44,922 nt of DNA from Deltaproteobacteria bacterium (GCA_021824125.1 JAKALO010000007.1:1-44922); one strand, 5' to 3'; shown: positions 1 to 8,033, numbered from the stretch's first letter. Numbers and translations are program-made. Notes: generated by a model not told the origin, from the sequence alone.

Positions 1-165
1 AGCAGGCGCCCCTACAAGCCGCCCTTCGGCCACGAAGCCGCCGTGCTGATCATATCCCGGGGGAATTACTGCACGAGGCCCGAACACTTCGACCCGAAGA
101 TCCTGGATGTCTTCATGTCCAACCAGGAGAGCTTCAGGGAAATTTTCGACTCGACGCGCCCTTAG
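1..165 (+). CDS. HD-GYP domain phosphodiesterase/response regulator, C-terminal fragment
   Basis: The window opens inside a gene; frame 1 is open and stops at TAG 163-165, leaving 54 residues. The fragment has the typical end of an HD-GYP domain: an RPYK-type motif, then a histidine-containing helix, then 'PEHFDP' followed by a helix ending near the C-terminus. In this family the domain hydrolyses cyclic-di-GMP, often behind a receiver domain. The HD and GYP motifs themselves lie upstream of the window, so catalytic competence cannot be judged. The last ten bases of the gene, including the stop codon, are also the first ten bases of the tRNA-Arg gene. It is absent from the ORF track because it has no start here. 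Confidence 0.72.
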   Translation, partial: SRRPYKPPFGHEAAVLIISRGNYCTRPEHFDPKILDVFMSNQESFREIFDSTRP

Positions 166-231
166 CTCAACGGATAGAGCTCCTGACTTCGGATCAGGCG
201 GCTGGGAGTTCGAATCTCTCAGGGCGCGCCA
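156..231 (+). tRNA. tRNA-Arg (anticodon TCG)
   Basis: A complete cloverleaf can be folded by eye. The acceptor stem is GCGCCCT/AGGGCGC, the D-arm stem GCTC/GAGC, and the anticodon stem CCTGA/TCAGG with loop CTTCGGA, placing TCG at 189-191. The T-arm is GGGAG-TTCGAAT-CTCTC with one G-T wobble. Discriminator G is followed by an encoded CCA ending at 231. TCG reads CGA arginine codons. The 5' end overlaps the preceding HD-GYP reading frame by ten bases, and pieces of its 3' half recur downstream in both orientations. Confidence 0.96.
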
Positions 232-253
232 CTTTTTTCTTCAAGCCGCGAGA

Positions 254-270
254 CGGAGATTCGAACTCCG
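254..270 (-). repeat. Inverted copy of the tRNA-Arg T-arm, copy 1
   Basis: CGGAGATTCGAACTCCG occurs here and again, base for base, at 510-526. Its core GAGATTCGAACTCC (257-270 less the last base) is the exact reverse complement of tRNA bases 205-218, i.e. the T-stem and loop. Confidence 0.7.
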
Positions 271-368
271 AGCCCGCCGCCGACCGACCAGGGAGGAGAA
301 GGGCGACCTTGCGGAGCCCGTCAGGCGGGCGAGGCGGCCGCAAGGGCCGATGGCGTGAACGCCGAGGC

Positions 369-399
369 TCAGGCGGTTCGAATCCCTCAGGGCGCGCCA
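369..399 (+). repeat. Truncated direct copy of the tRNA-Arg 3' half
   Basis: TCAGGCGG followed by TTCGAATCCCTCAGGGCGCG and CCA repeats tRNA bases 194-231 with one clean seven-base deletion (CTGGGAG, the 5' half of the T-stem and its flank) and one T to C change. The deletion destroys the T-stem, so it cannot be a working tRNA. Confidence 0.78.
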
Positions 400-495
400 G
401 CCTTCGCTCATCACCACGATAGATTTGGGGGTTTCTGAGCTTCGGCTGGCTCCGCCAGCGAAGGCTGTCCGCCGAAGCCTTGGCGTAGGCGGACA
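398..495. repeat. REP-like nested inverted repeats
   Basis: CAGCCTTCGCT (398-408) is the reverse complement of AGCGAAGGCTG (457-467). Inside lies the small hairpin GCTGG/CCAGC, and TGTCCGCC (466-473) pairs with GGCGGACA (488-495). The nested GC-rich palindromes resemble dispersed REP-type elements of intergenic DNA; only a genome scan can show whether it is repeated. Confidence 0.55.
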
Positions 496-509
496 GGTAC
501 CGCGCCATT

Positions 510-526
510 CGGAGATTCGAACTCCG
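510..526 (-). repeat. Inverted copy of the tRNA-Arg T-arm, copy 2
   Basis: Identical 17-mer to 254-270. Together with the direct copy at 369-399 it makes three tRNA-derived fragments within 300 bp of the intact gene. Confidence 0.7.
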
Positions 527-647
527 GAGCGCGCGTCGTCCGCGCCTGCGCCTTGTGGCATAATAGGCAGGCCGCCCTGAGGCGGGGGCGACTGCTCCGG
601 CACCCGCGGGAGACGAACAGGGAAAGCCACGGCACGGGAGGAAAACG

Positions 648-1667
648 ATGCCCTTCACGAGCAAGACGGTTCTCGCTCTCTTCCTCGTCATTTTCGTCGT
701 CATCCCTTCCGGCGCCGCCAGCGCCGGCAACGCGTTCCAGGATCCCGAGGGCCGGTTCGAGCTCGACCTGCCCGACGGGTGGAAGCTCCTTCCGCAGACC
801 GACACCACCGTCTTCTCCTTCGAGGGCCCGGAAAAGGTGCAGATCGTTCTGCAATACGTCCCGGACGTCAAGGACCGCGAGGAGCTGTTCGGCAAGTCGG
901 TCGACCTCATGCGCGGCGGCGGCGTTCCCGACGCGGCCCCCGAGGGGGAGCTTTCCGACATGGAGGTGAGCGGCCACCCGGCACGATTGGGGGTCTACAG
1001 CGGTTACGTGACGGGGACGAAGATCCGGCTCTACGGTCTCCTTGGCGGGGTCGCACTGAAGGACGGTGGGGCCGTCTTCGCCGTCTTCCTCAACGCCGGC
1101 AACCGGAAGCCGATGGGGGAGAAGGTAGAGAAGGTCTTCACGTCCCTGCGCCTTCCCGGGGAGAAGGCGACGGGGGTATCCGGGCGGACGGCGGTAGCGG
1201 CGGCGGCGGAGGAGAAACCGGCCCCCTTCGTCCACGACCTCGTGACGATGGAGATCCCCCCCGGCTGGAAGGAGCAGCCGAAGGCGCGCAGCTTCGAGAA
1301 GGAGGTCGTCGGGTTCTTCTCCTCGGACCGGCTTTCGGGGGCCACGCTCCTGATCGCGTGCTACGAAGGGTTCTTCATGAACATGCCCAAGGCGATCGAC
1401 GCCTCCCGGAAGACGGTGCTCGCCAGCATCCCCAACGCTGGACCCGTGGCGGTCACGAAGGACCTCAAGACGGCCGCCGGGCGGGAGCTGGTCCTCATTA
1501 CGTACGAGGGGACCCAGCCGCACCAGGGACAGGATGTAAGGATGCGGGTGCTCACCGCCACGGCGAAAGGGGGCAAGTCGTACGTGAACCTGCTCCTCTT
1601 CGTCGTGCCCAACCTGGGCCCGGCCGCCTCGGAGCAGATCCTCCGCATGGCGAACTCTATCCGTTAG
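648..1667 (+). CDS. Exported protein with two PsbP/DcrB-like domains
   Basis: 339 residues. The start is supported by GGGAGGA seven bases upstream. A Sec signal peptide is visible (basic MPFTSK, hydrophobic LALFLVIFVVIP, ending near ASA-GN). Two similar halves follow, roughly residues 30-175 and 190-339. Each opens with an amphipathic strand of the type 'FELDLPDGWKL' or 'VTMEIPPGWKE' and ends with a helix ('KVEKVFTSLRL', 'SEQILRMANSIR'), the pattern of the PsbP/DcrB (DUF1795-like) fold. No catalytic motif is seen. Members of this fold are small periplasmic proteins of mostly unknown role. It lies eight bases ahead of the propeller gene at 1676, so the two are probably one transcript and may act together at the envelope. 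Fold assignment is by pattern only. Confidence 0.8.
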   Translation: MPFTSKTVLALFLVIFVVIPSGAASAGNAFQDPEGRFELDLPDGWKLLPQTDTTVFSFEGPEKVQIVLQYVPDVKDREELFGKSVDLMRGGGVPDAAPEGELSDMEVSGHPARLGVYSGYVTGTKIRLYGLLGGVALKDGGAVFAVFLNAGNRKPMGEKVEKVFTSLRLPGEKATGVSGRTAVAAAAEEKPAPFVHDLVTMEIPPGWKEQPKARSFEKEVVGFFSSDRLSGATLLIACYEGFFMNMPKAIDASRKTVLASIPNAGPVAVTKDLKTAAGRELVLITYEGTQPHQGQDVRMRVLTATAKGGKSYVNLLLFVVPNLGPAASEQILRMANSIR

Positions 1668-1675
1668 GAGGGGGC

Positions 1676-3559
1676 GTGGCACGGGGGCGTGCGATCCGGA
1701 TCGGCCTGCTGCTGCTTCTTCTGCCGCTGGGCGCGGCATACGCGCGGGACCTCGAGCCGAACCCTCCCGACGAGGTCATCCTGAGGAAGGGAAAAGGAAA
1801 CGACGTTCTTTGGTCCCTCCCGCTCGGCCCGGCGATCGTCGACGACATGCGCCTCATCGCCCCGGGGATGCTCCTCGTGAGTCTCCGGGAGGACCGCGCC
1901 GGCCTTCCGAACCTCGACCTCCTCCTCGTGGAGTCCGCCTCCGGAAAGCTCCTCTGGAGGTTCGACCGGTCCGGGACGAAGGGGACCTTCCGTCCCCTCT
2001 ACTTCACGGAGGAGGCGATCGCTTACGTCGTGGAGGAGAGGAAGCAGGGGACGCTTCTGCTCCTTGACGCGCGGACGGGGAAGGCGCGCTGGTCCGTCCC
2101 GCTGTCCGGTCCCGATCCCTTTGCGATCCCCTCTCCGGACGCCTCCGACATCCTCGTAGCGGAAACCCGGGAAAAGAAGGGGGTCCTCTCCCTTAGGAGC
2201 GGGAAGACGGGGGAGGCGCGCTGGTCGGTCTTCTCCCGGGAGGCCGGGGCTCCGGACATGGTGCAGAATCCGATCTTTTTTACCGAAGGGCTATTGCACT
2301 TTTTCGACGGCGTCACCCGGATCGATCCCGGTTCGGGGGCCGAGATCTGGTCCCGCCCCGACCTTTACGTCTCCCGGTTCGATCCCCCTCCCGAGGTGAC
2401 GGAGGGTAGGATTCTCGTGGTTGCCTCCCGGTCCCTCCATTCGATCGAGCCCGCCGGAGGAAAGACCCGCTGGAAAACCGCCCTGCCGGATATGAACGTC
2501 TCGAACATCTTCACGCTGGAGAACCGCGTTTTTCTCCGCGGATCGCCTCGGGGCAGCCAGGGCAACATCATCTCCTGCCTCGGCGCCGACGACGGTAAGG
2601 TACTCTGGACGACTTCCGGCCCGGAGCCGGCGGTCAGCAACATCCTCCCGTTCGGGGACCGGATATTCCTCGCGACCGGCACGTCGGTCGTAGCCCTCTC
2701 CGCGGAGACGGGCAGGGAACTTTTCCGCACGGCGGTCACGAACACGGGCAAGACCTTTCCCGTCCGGCTTGTGCCGTACCCCGGCCGGGTGATCTTCATC
2801 GGGGAGCTGGCGATCGCGGCGGTGGACCCGGCGACCGGGAAACGGCTCTGGTTCCGCGGGATGAACCCGGTATCGAACGAGGCCAACCTTTCCTCGCTCG
2901 ACGCCTCCATCCCGCGCCTCAAGCAGGAGGCGGGCGAGCTTTCGGGCGTCGACGTCGACTACGGATCGTCGTTCGCCTTCCAGCTTCTGAAACAGTACCA
3001 GGCCGACACCGCCCGGTACGGCAGGAAATATTCAGAGGCCCGCTCCCGCGGGAATTACTGGGACATGAAAAAGGCCGACGTCGGGGGGCGGATCAGCTCC
3101 GCCGCCGAAAATATGCAGGCCACCATGGCGTTCTGCATGTCGGCGCTGGAGCTGGCGCAGAAACTCAAACTCTTGCTCGAAGCGCGGGAGATGGGGGATA
3201 TGCGGGCCAGGCAGGAGCTTTTGCGCCGGTCGATCCTTACCGGCTACGCCGGCGCGGAAGGGGAGGGCTGGATCCTGCGGCCCGACCGGAAGTGGAAGTC
3301 CGTCGCGGACGACTTCATCGGTGCGACCCTGGTCCGGCTCCCGGAAGGGGAGCAGCGGTTCATCCCACTGTCCCCCGCCTACCTGAGCTACGGGCTCTGG
3401 AACGTCTACGACGAAGCGCAGGAAATACTTGTCCACCACGGCATCGGCCTCGACCCGAAGGCCTACCGGTACGCTGAGCCCCGGGCGATGCCCCCTTACG
3501 GGAAGATCGGGGTCATCGAGACGTCGCTTACCGCCGTCCGGGCGGCCCCCGCGCGGTGA
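1676..3559 (+). CDS. Exported PQQ-like beta-propeller protein with helical C-terminal domain
   Basis: 627 residues from GTG 1676, chosen over the long upstream extension in the track because TAGGAGGGGG precedes it and it begins a clear signal peptide (ARGRAIR then a run of leucines, cut near AYA-RD). Residues about 30-400 hold eight propeller-blade signatures of the form G-K-x-x-W: GKLLWRF, GKARWSV, GEARWSV, GAEIWSR, GKTRWKT, GKVLWTT, GRELFRT and GKRLWFR. This matches an eight-bladed PQQ-like/BamB-like propeller, though the residues that hold PQQ in dehydrogenases were not recognised, so a scaffold or binding role is likelier than redox catalysis. Residues about 410-627 are helical, charged and unrecognised. 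Probably co-transcribed with the exported protein at 648. Confidence 0.82.
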   Translation: MARGRAIRIGLLLLLLPLGAAYARDLEPNPPDEVILRKGKGNDVLWSLPLGPAIVDDMRLIAPGMLLVSLREDRAGLPNLDLLLVESASGKLLWRFDRSGTKGTFRPLYFTEEAIAYVVEERKQGTLLLLDARTGKARWSVPLSGPDPFAIPSPDASDILVAETREKKGVLSLRSGKTGEARWSVFSREAGAPDMVQNPIFFTEGLLHFFDGVTRIDPGSGAEIWSRPDLYVSRFDPPPEVTEGRILVVASRSLHSIEPAGGKTRWKTALPDMNVSNIFTLENRVFLRGSPRGSQGNIISCLGADDGKVLWTTSGPEPAVSNILPFGDRIFLATGTSVVALSAETGRELFRTAVTNTGKTFPVRLVPYPGRVIFIGELAIAAVDPATGKRLWFRGMNPVSNEANLSSLDASIPRLKQEAGELSGVDVDYGSSFAFQLLKQYQADTARYGRKYSEARSRGNYWDMKKADVGGRISSAAENMQATMAFCMSALELAQKLKLLLEAREMGDMRARQELLRRSILTGYAGAEGEGWILRPDRKWKSVADDFIGATLVRLPEGEQRFIPLSPAYLSYGLWNVYDEAQEILVHHGIGLDPKAYRYAEPRAMPPYGKIGVIETSLTAVRAAPAR

Positions 3560-3579
3560 CCCGTCGCGCCGCCGACTGG

Positions 3580-4884
3580 TCAGCGGGGGTAGGGGTAGAA
3601 GACGTAGAACGAAAGCGACAGGGCCGCCAGTATCCACATACCCCCCGGCACTTCCCGGTGCCGCCCTGAAAGGGTCTTGAGAAGCGGGTAGGCGATGAGC
3701 CCCGCCGTCATCCCCACGCCGATGTTGTAGGTGAAGCTCATCAGGACGATTGTCAGGAAGGCCGGGATCAGCTCCGTGTAGTCGTCGAAGTCGATCCGGG
3801 TGACGGGTCGGACCATGAACACGCCGATGAGGATCAGGACGGCCCCGTAGGCGTGGGCGGGGACCGCGGTGAGGAGCGGGGCGAAGAAGAGCGATACCAG
3901 GAACAGCGCCGCCACCACGAGAGAGGTGAACCCCGTCCTTCCCCCCTCCTCGATCCCGGCCGCGGACTCGATGTAGGCGCCGGTGGTCGTCGTCCCGAGA
4001 AGGGGCGCCACCGTCGTGGCGAGAGCGTCGGCCAGCATCGGCTTCTCGATGTCCGGAAGGTTCCCTTTCTCGTCCAGCAGGCCCGCCCGGGCGGACAGCC
4101 CGATGAGCGTGCCCACCGTGTCCACGAACGCCATCACGAACATCGTCAGGATGACGGGGAAGAACCCCGGCTGCAGGATTCCCTTGAAATCCAGTTGCAG
4201 AATGATGGGACGCGGGTCCGGGGGAAGGCTCGCCCATTGTCCGGGGGTCGGCGTTACTTTCAGCAGGAACGACAGGAACGTGGTGGCGAGAACGCCTATG
4301 ACGATCGCGCCCGGCACCTTGCGGATCATCAGCAAAACCATCAGGAAGAAGGTGAACAGGGCCAGCAGCCCGGTCGGCCGGGTGATGTCGCCCAGGGAAA
4401 CGGGCGCCCCGGGGACCCCCAGCCGCACGAGCCCTGTCTCGTTGAGACCGATGAAGGTCAGGAAGAGGCCGATGCCGACGGCGAAGCTGAGTTTCAGCGA
4501 CAGCGGGAGCGCCTCGGCCAGCCAGCTTCGGACCTTGAACACCGTGAGCAGGGTGAACAGGACCCCGGCGATGAACACGGCCCCCAGCGCGACCTGCCAG
4601 GGATACCCGAGGACCTTCACCACGGTGAACGCGACGAAGGCGTTTTCCCCCATGTAGGGGGCGATGGCGAAGGGTCGCTTCGCGTACAGGCCCATGACGA
4701 CGGTGCCGAACACGGCGGAAAGGATCGTCGCGACCATGGAAGGGCCCTTGGGGATGCCTGCCGCCTCCAGTATCGCGGGGTTCACGATTATGATGTACGC
4801 CATCGTGAGGAAGGTGGTGACTCCGGCCAGGGTCTCCTGGCGGTAACCGGTGCCGTGGCTCGCGAAGTCGAAGTAGTTCCTCAT
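3580..4884 (-). CDS. NCS2 family purine permease (AzgA/PbuG-like)
   Basis: 434 residues, full length for the AzgA-type branch of NCS2 transporters, which import hypoxanthine, guanine or adenine with protons. The N-terminus carries the family signature (TGYRQETLAGVTTFLTMAYI then VNPAIL). Further hallmarks are 'VMGLYAKRPFAIAPYMGENAF', the TVGTLIGL segment near residue 250 and 'TTTTGAYIESAAGIEEGGRT' near 285. About 12-14 hydrophobic segments are visible. The ATG overlaps the stop of the radical SAM gene by four bases (ATGA), implying translational coupling on one minus-strand transcript. The gene converges with the propeller gene, with only 20 bp between stops. Exact substrate cannot be read from the sequence. 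Confidence 0.92.
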   Translation of the reverse strand: MRNYFDFASHGTGYRQETLAGVTTFLTMAYIIIVNPAILEAAGIPKGPSMVATILSAVFGTVVMGLYAKRPFAIAPYMGENAFVAFTVVKVLGYPWQVALGAVFIAGVLFTLLTVFKVRSWLAEALPLSLKLSFAVGIGLFLTFIGLNETGLVRLGVPGAPVSLGDITRPTGLLALFTFFLMVLLMIRKVPGAIVIGVLATTFLSFLLKVTPTPGQWASLPPDPRPIILQLDFKGILQPGFFPVILTMFVMAFVDTVGTLIGLSARAGLLDEKGNLPDIEKPMLADALATTVAPLLGTTTTGAYIESAAGIEEGGRTGFTSLVVAALFLVSLFFAPLLTAVPAHAYGAVLILIGVFMVRPVTRIDFDDYTELIPAFLTIVLMSFTYNIGVGMTAGLIAYPLLKTLSGRHREVPGGMWILAALSLSFYVFYPYPR

Positions 4885-6218
4885 CCGGGTTTACCCTCCA
4901 TGGCGGCGCGTCCGCATTTCTCCACGTACCGCTGGTTGTGCCGGGCCTTGAAGCGCACACAGGCGGCGATCTTCTCCCGGACCTCGTCCGTGTACCGGAA
5001 GAAGTCCAGGTCGAGGATCCCGTCCCGTTCCAGGTATTGTTGCGCGCGATCCGGATCCATCCCGAACATGTCGGGTTCGTCCGGCAGGTACCGTGGATCG
5101 AGCCACCATTCCGTGAACCCGTACCTCGAGTGATTCCGGTCGTAGATCACGGTTCCCGGGTAGGGAACCAGGACGCCCCCGTGGTTGAACATGTCGGCGA
5201 CATCCGAAATATCCTCCATGAAACGAAGGGTCCGGTCCAGTTCCCCGACACCTTCTCCCGGGAAGCCGAACATGAAATTCGCGATGGTGGTCATGCCTTC
5301 CGCTTTAGCCGACGTGACCGCGGCTTTTGCCTGCGCGGGGGTGAGCCCCTTCCGGATGTTCCCAAGGATCGTCTCGTCGCCGCTCTCGATCCCGAAATTT
5401 ATCGCGACGCACCCGGCCTCCTTCATCCGTCGCAGGTCTTCCGTCGAGACCGTGTTCGCCGGGGTGATGGCGCTCCAGGTAACCCCCCTCAACGCGGGAC
5501 AGCGCTCAATGGCGTCGCACAACTCGTGTACACGGGACCGGCAGGCCGAGAAGGAGTCGTCCCAGAAAGAAAAATGGGATACGTTGTGCGCCTCCCGAAG
5601 CAGCGCCATTTCGGCAACGACGTTAGACGCGGAACGCCAGCGGTGTTTCCGTCCGGCCACGCGGGTGGCGCAAAAAGTGCAGCGGCCCGGGCAACCACGG
5701 CTTGTTATCATGCCGCCAGGCACGACCACGCCTTTTTCCGAATAGGAGGAAGCGTCGTAGCACCCGAGGCTCTCCACGGGAAACGGCAAGGCGTCAAGAT
5801 CGGTAACCCGCGTCCCGGTTCTCCTGCCCTCCAGCTTCCTTGCGTACGCCACGACCGCCTGTTCCCCCTCTCCCCTCGCGACGGCATCGAAACCGAACCG
5901 GAGCGGTTCCCCCGGGCAGGCGGTGGGGTGCGGCCCGCCCGCCAGAAGGAGCCGCGTCGTTCCCTTCAGCCTTTCCGCCAACCGATATCCGGCGAGCGCG
6001 TTCTGCGTGAAAAGAGTAACCCCGATCATGTCGGGCCGCCAGGACCCGACGACACGGATGTCCTCCCCGGGGGTTCCGAGAAACCGGGCCGCCGCAAGGT
6101 CCAGGCAACGAACCTCGTGCCCGTCTTTCACCAGGCTGGAGGCAAGGTATTGCTGCCCGAGGTAGGGGACCGAGGTCTTTCGGGGCAGGGAAGGCATTAT
6201 CAAAAGCACTTTCGCCAT
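4881..6218 (-). CDS. B12-binding domain radical SAM protein
   Basis: 445 residues. Residues 1-130 form a Rossmann-like cobalamin-binding domain of the B12-radical SAM class ('KVLLIMPSLPRKTSVPYLG' opening, 'VVGSWRPDMIGVTLFT'). The radical SAM barrel follows with the cluster motif CPGRCTFC (CxxxCxxC) near residue 175, then 'FSFWDDSFSACRSRVHELC' and 'INFGIESGDETILGNIRKG'. The C-terminal helical region is typical of the MiaB-type/anaerobic-cyclase superfamily. Such enzymes often methylate or rearrange unactivated carbons; the substrate is not deducible. It leads a two-gene transcript with the purine permease (ATGA overlap), a pairing whose logic is unclear. A TATAAT lies only 11 bases before the ATG and no strong Shine-Dalgarno is visible, so the transcript may be nearly leaderless. 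Confidence 0.88.
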   Translation of the reverse strand: MAKVLLIMPSLPRKTSVPYLGQQYLASSLVKDGHEVRCLDLAAARFLGTPGEDIRVVGSWRPDMIGVTLFTQNALAGYRLAERLKGTTRLLLAGGPHPTACPGEPLRFGFDAVARGEGEQAVVAYARKLEGRRTGTRVTDLDALPFPVESLGCYDASSYSEKGVVVPGGMITSRGCPGRCTFCATRVAGRKHRWRSASNVVAEMALLREAHNVSHFSFWDDSFSACRSRVHELCDAIERCPALRGVTWSAITPANTVSTEDLRRMKEAGCVAINFGIESGDETILGNIRKGLTPAQAKAAVTSAKAEGMTTIANFMFGFPGEGVGELDRTLRFMEDISDVADMFNHGGVLVPYPGTVIYDRNHSRYGFTEWWLDPRYLPDEPDMFGMDPDRAQQYLERDGILDLDFFRYTDEVREKIAACVRFKARHNQRYVEKCGRAAMEGKPG

Positions 6219-6229
6219 GGATTCCAGAA

Positions 6230-6235
6230 ATTATA
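6230..6235 (-). promoter_or_regulatory. -10 element (TATAAT) for the radical SAM gene
   Basis: Minus strand reads TATAAT 11 bases before the ATG at 6218. A matching -35 at 17 bp is not evident. Transcription from it would start about five bases before the start codon. Confidence 0.45.
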
Positions 6236-6308
6236 CCCCAAGGTTTTATCCTGTACCGGCCTGCAGGGAATGCCCCAAGAATCTTTTTCCAGGATTTGCT
6301 CTTGATAG

Positions 6309-6336
6309 TGAAGTTTTGTTTATCTTTTACCGATAA
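6309..6336 (+). promoter_or_regulatory. Sigma-28 (FliA)-like promoter of the diguanylate cyclase gene
   Basis: TGAAGTTT, 12 bases, ACCGATAA. This compares with the FliA consensus TAAAGTTT-N11-GCCGATAA: seven of eight bases match in each box and spacing is one longer. The same spacing is found at the flgM promoter in this window (37196-37223). Its -10 ends eight bases before the ATG at 6345. Confidence 0.6.
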
Positions 6337-6344
6337 GTGTTTGC

Positions 6345-8033
6345 ATGACCCTGGTATCCATCGAATCCCTCTGGTCCGTCCTCGACGATATCGGGGATCA
6401 GGCCGTTTTGATTACCGTTCCCGACATGGTCATCGTCCACGCGAACCGGGATTACCTGGATGCGGTGGGCATGCCCCTGGAGCACGCTCGCGGGCGTAAG
6501 TGCCACACGGTCAGTCACCACTCGGACCGCCCCTGCGACCTCGAAGGCCACGACTGCCCGGTGAGGGACGCGATGAAAACGGGAAAGATTTCCCGCGCGG
6601 TCCACCTTCACGAGGAGAAGGGGGGCGCGCAGAAGCTCGTCGACGTTTCCATCCGCCCGATCAGGAACGAGACCGGGGAAATTTCCCATGTAGTGGAGAC
6701 CATAAGAAGGAACGACGAGCAGGGGAGGCTGCACGAGGACCTGAAGCGGAAGACCGGGTTTCTCGAGAAGATCCTGCAGACCTGCCCCGAGGGGATTATC
6801 GGAAACGACCGGCGGGGGAACATCTTCCTCTTCAACGCCGGGGCGGAGAAAATCTTCGGTTACTCCCGCGACGAAGTGATCGGAAAAGTCCACGCGAGGG
6901 ACCTGTATCCCCCCGGGGAGGCTCGCGAGGTGAAGAACAACATCTATTCCGAGGAATACGGCGGCCGGGGGCGCCTGGTGGATTACGAGACGGAGGTCTT
7001 GAACAAGGACGGGAAGAAGATCCCGATCCGCCTTTGCGGCACGATCCTTTCCGAGGACGGGGAGGAGACGGGCATCGTCGGGTTCTTCACGGACATCACT
7101 GAGCGGAAAGCGATGCAGGAGCGGTTCCTGGAGTCGGAGGACAAGTTTCGCGGCATCTTCGAGACGGCCCACGACGCGATGGTCAGCCTCGGGGAGGACG
7201 GAATAATCCTTCTGGCCAACCGGTCCGCCGGGGAACTGACGGAATACGGCGTCGGGGAGATCACGGGGAAGCACTTCAAGGATCTTTTCCCGGCGAAGTA
7301 CCACGCCTACTGCGACGAGATCCTCGCATACGTGTCTTCCCGGGCGCCTGGCAGGCCGGGCAACATCATGGAGCTTTCGATCCTGCGGAAGGGGAGGGGC
7401 GAGGTCCCCGTCCAGATGTCGCTGGCCGACAAGGGGGGCAAGGGGAAGAAGATACTGACCGCGATCATCCGGGACATTTCCGAGCGGAAAGCCATGGAAG
7501 AGGAGCTTCGGATCCTTTCCATCACGGATCCGCTCACCCGCCTCTACAACCGGCGGCATTTCCAGGCGCTCGCCGATAAGGAGATGGAGAGGGCGAGGCG
7601 GAGCAAGGGACGCTTCGCGATGCTCCTCATCGACGTGGACAACTTCAAGAAGTACAACGATGCATACGGGCACGCCGAGGGGGATGTCGTCCTCCGGTCG
7701 CTCGGAGAACACATCATGAAAACCTTCCGGGCGATGGACTCGGGATTCCGGTTCGGCGGAGAGGAGTTCGCGGTCCTCCTTCCCGATACGACGGCAGTGC
7801 AGGCGATGGTCCCTGCCGAGAGGATCCGCAGGGGGTTTTCGGAGATTCGGTTTCTCCCGATGCATGGGGAGGGCCCGGTTCACGTGACGCTCTCGATCGG
7901 GATCTCCGAATACCTGGAGGGATACACGCTGGACGACCTGACCCGTTTCGCCGATTCGGCTATGTATGCGGCCAAGAACGGCGGCAGGAACCGGACCATC
8001 AGATACGAAGGCGGGGACGGACCGAAACGGTAG
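6345..8033 (+). CDS. PAS-PAS-PAS-GGDEF diguanylate cyclase
   Basis: 562 residues, no signal peptide or transmembrane segment, so cytoplasmic. PAS 1 (about 1-125) contains a Cys/His cluster, 'KCHTVSHHSDRPCDLEGHDC', that could bind a metal or sense redox. PAS 2 (about 135-250) and PAS 3 (about 255-385) follow, each closing with a DIT/DIS-ERK linker. The GGDEF domain (about 395-555) has GGEEF near residue 471, an active-site variant that normally works, and the inhibitory-site motif RAMD exactly five residues before it, so product feedback is expected. The enzyme would make cyclic-di-GMP in response to a small cytoplasmic signal. The only start near the upstream sigma-28-like promoter is this ATG, with no clear Shine-Dalgarno. 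Divergent from the radical SAM gene. Confidence 0.93.
   Translation: MTLVSIESLWSVLDDIGDQAVLITVPDMVIVHANRDYLDAVGMPLEHARGRKCHTVSHHSDRPCDLEGHDCPVRDAMKTGKISRAVHLHEEKGGAQKLVDVSIRPIRNETGEISHVVETIRRNDEQGRLHEDLKRKTGFLEKILQTCPEGIIGNDRRGNIFLFNAGAEKIFGYSRDEVIGKVHARDLYPPGEAREVKNNIYSEEYGGRGRLVDYETEVLNKDGKKIPIRLCGTILSEDGEETGIVGFFTDITERKAMQERFLESEDKFRGIFETAHDAMVSLGEDGIILLANRSAGELTEYGVGEITGKHFKDLFPAKYHAYCDEILAYVSSRAPGRPGNIMELSILRKGRGEVPVQMSLADKGGKGKKILTAIIRDISERKAMEEELRILSITDPLTRLYNRRHFQALADKEMERARRSKGRFAMLLIDVDNFKKYNDAYGHAEGDVVLRSLGEHIMKTFRAMDSGFRFGGEEFAVLLPDTTAVQAMVPAERIRRGFSEIRFLPMHGEGPVHVTLSIGISEYLEGYTLDDLTRFADSAMYAAKNGGRNRTIRYEGGDGPKR

Larger units (their letters stand above)
232..647. other. Non-coding stretch with tRNA-derived fragments and hairpins
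   Basis: No convincing gene lies between the tRNA and the ATG at 648. The ORFs listed here are translations of tRNA-like sequence and repeats. The stretch holds a truncated direct copy of the tRNA 3' half, two inverted copies of its T-arm and a cluster of short hairpins. A possible -10 (CATAAT, 559-564) without a good -35 could serve the following gene. Confidence 0.7.

Noticed and set aside
107-358. 83-residue ORF across the tRNA
   Set aside because: It is the translation of tRNA-Arg itself and the repeats after it.
156-399. Integrated element bounded by the tRNA and its 3' duplicate
   Set aside because: Only 168 bp lie between the copies, there is no integrase or cargo, and inverted copies do not fit a simple attachment-site duplication.
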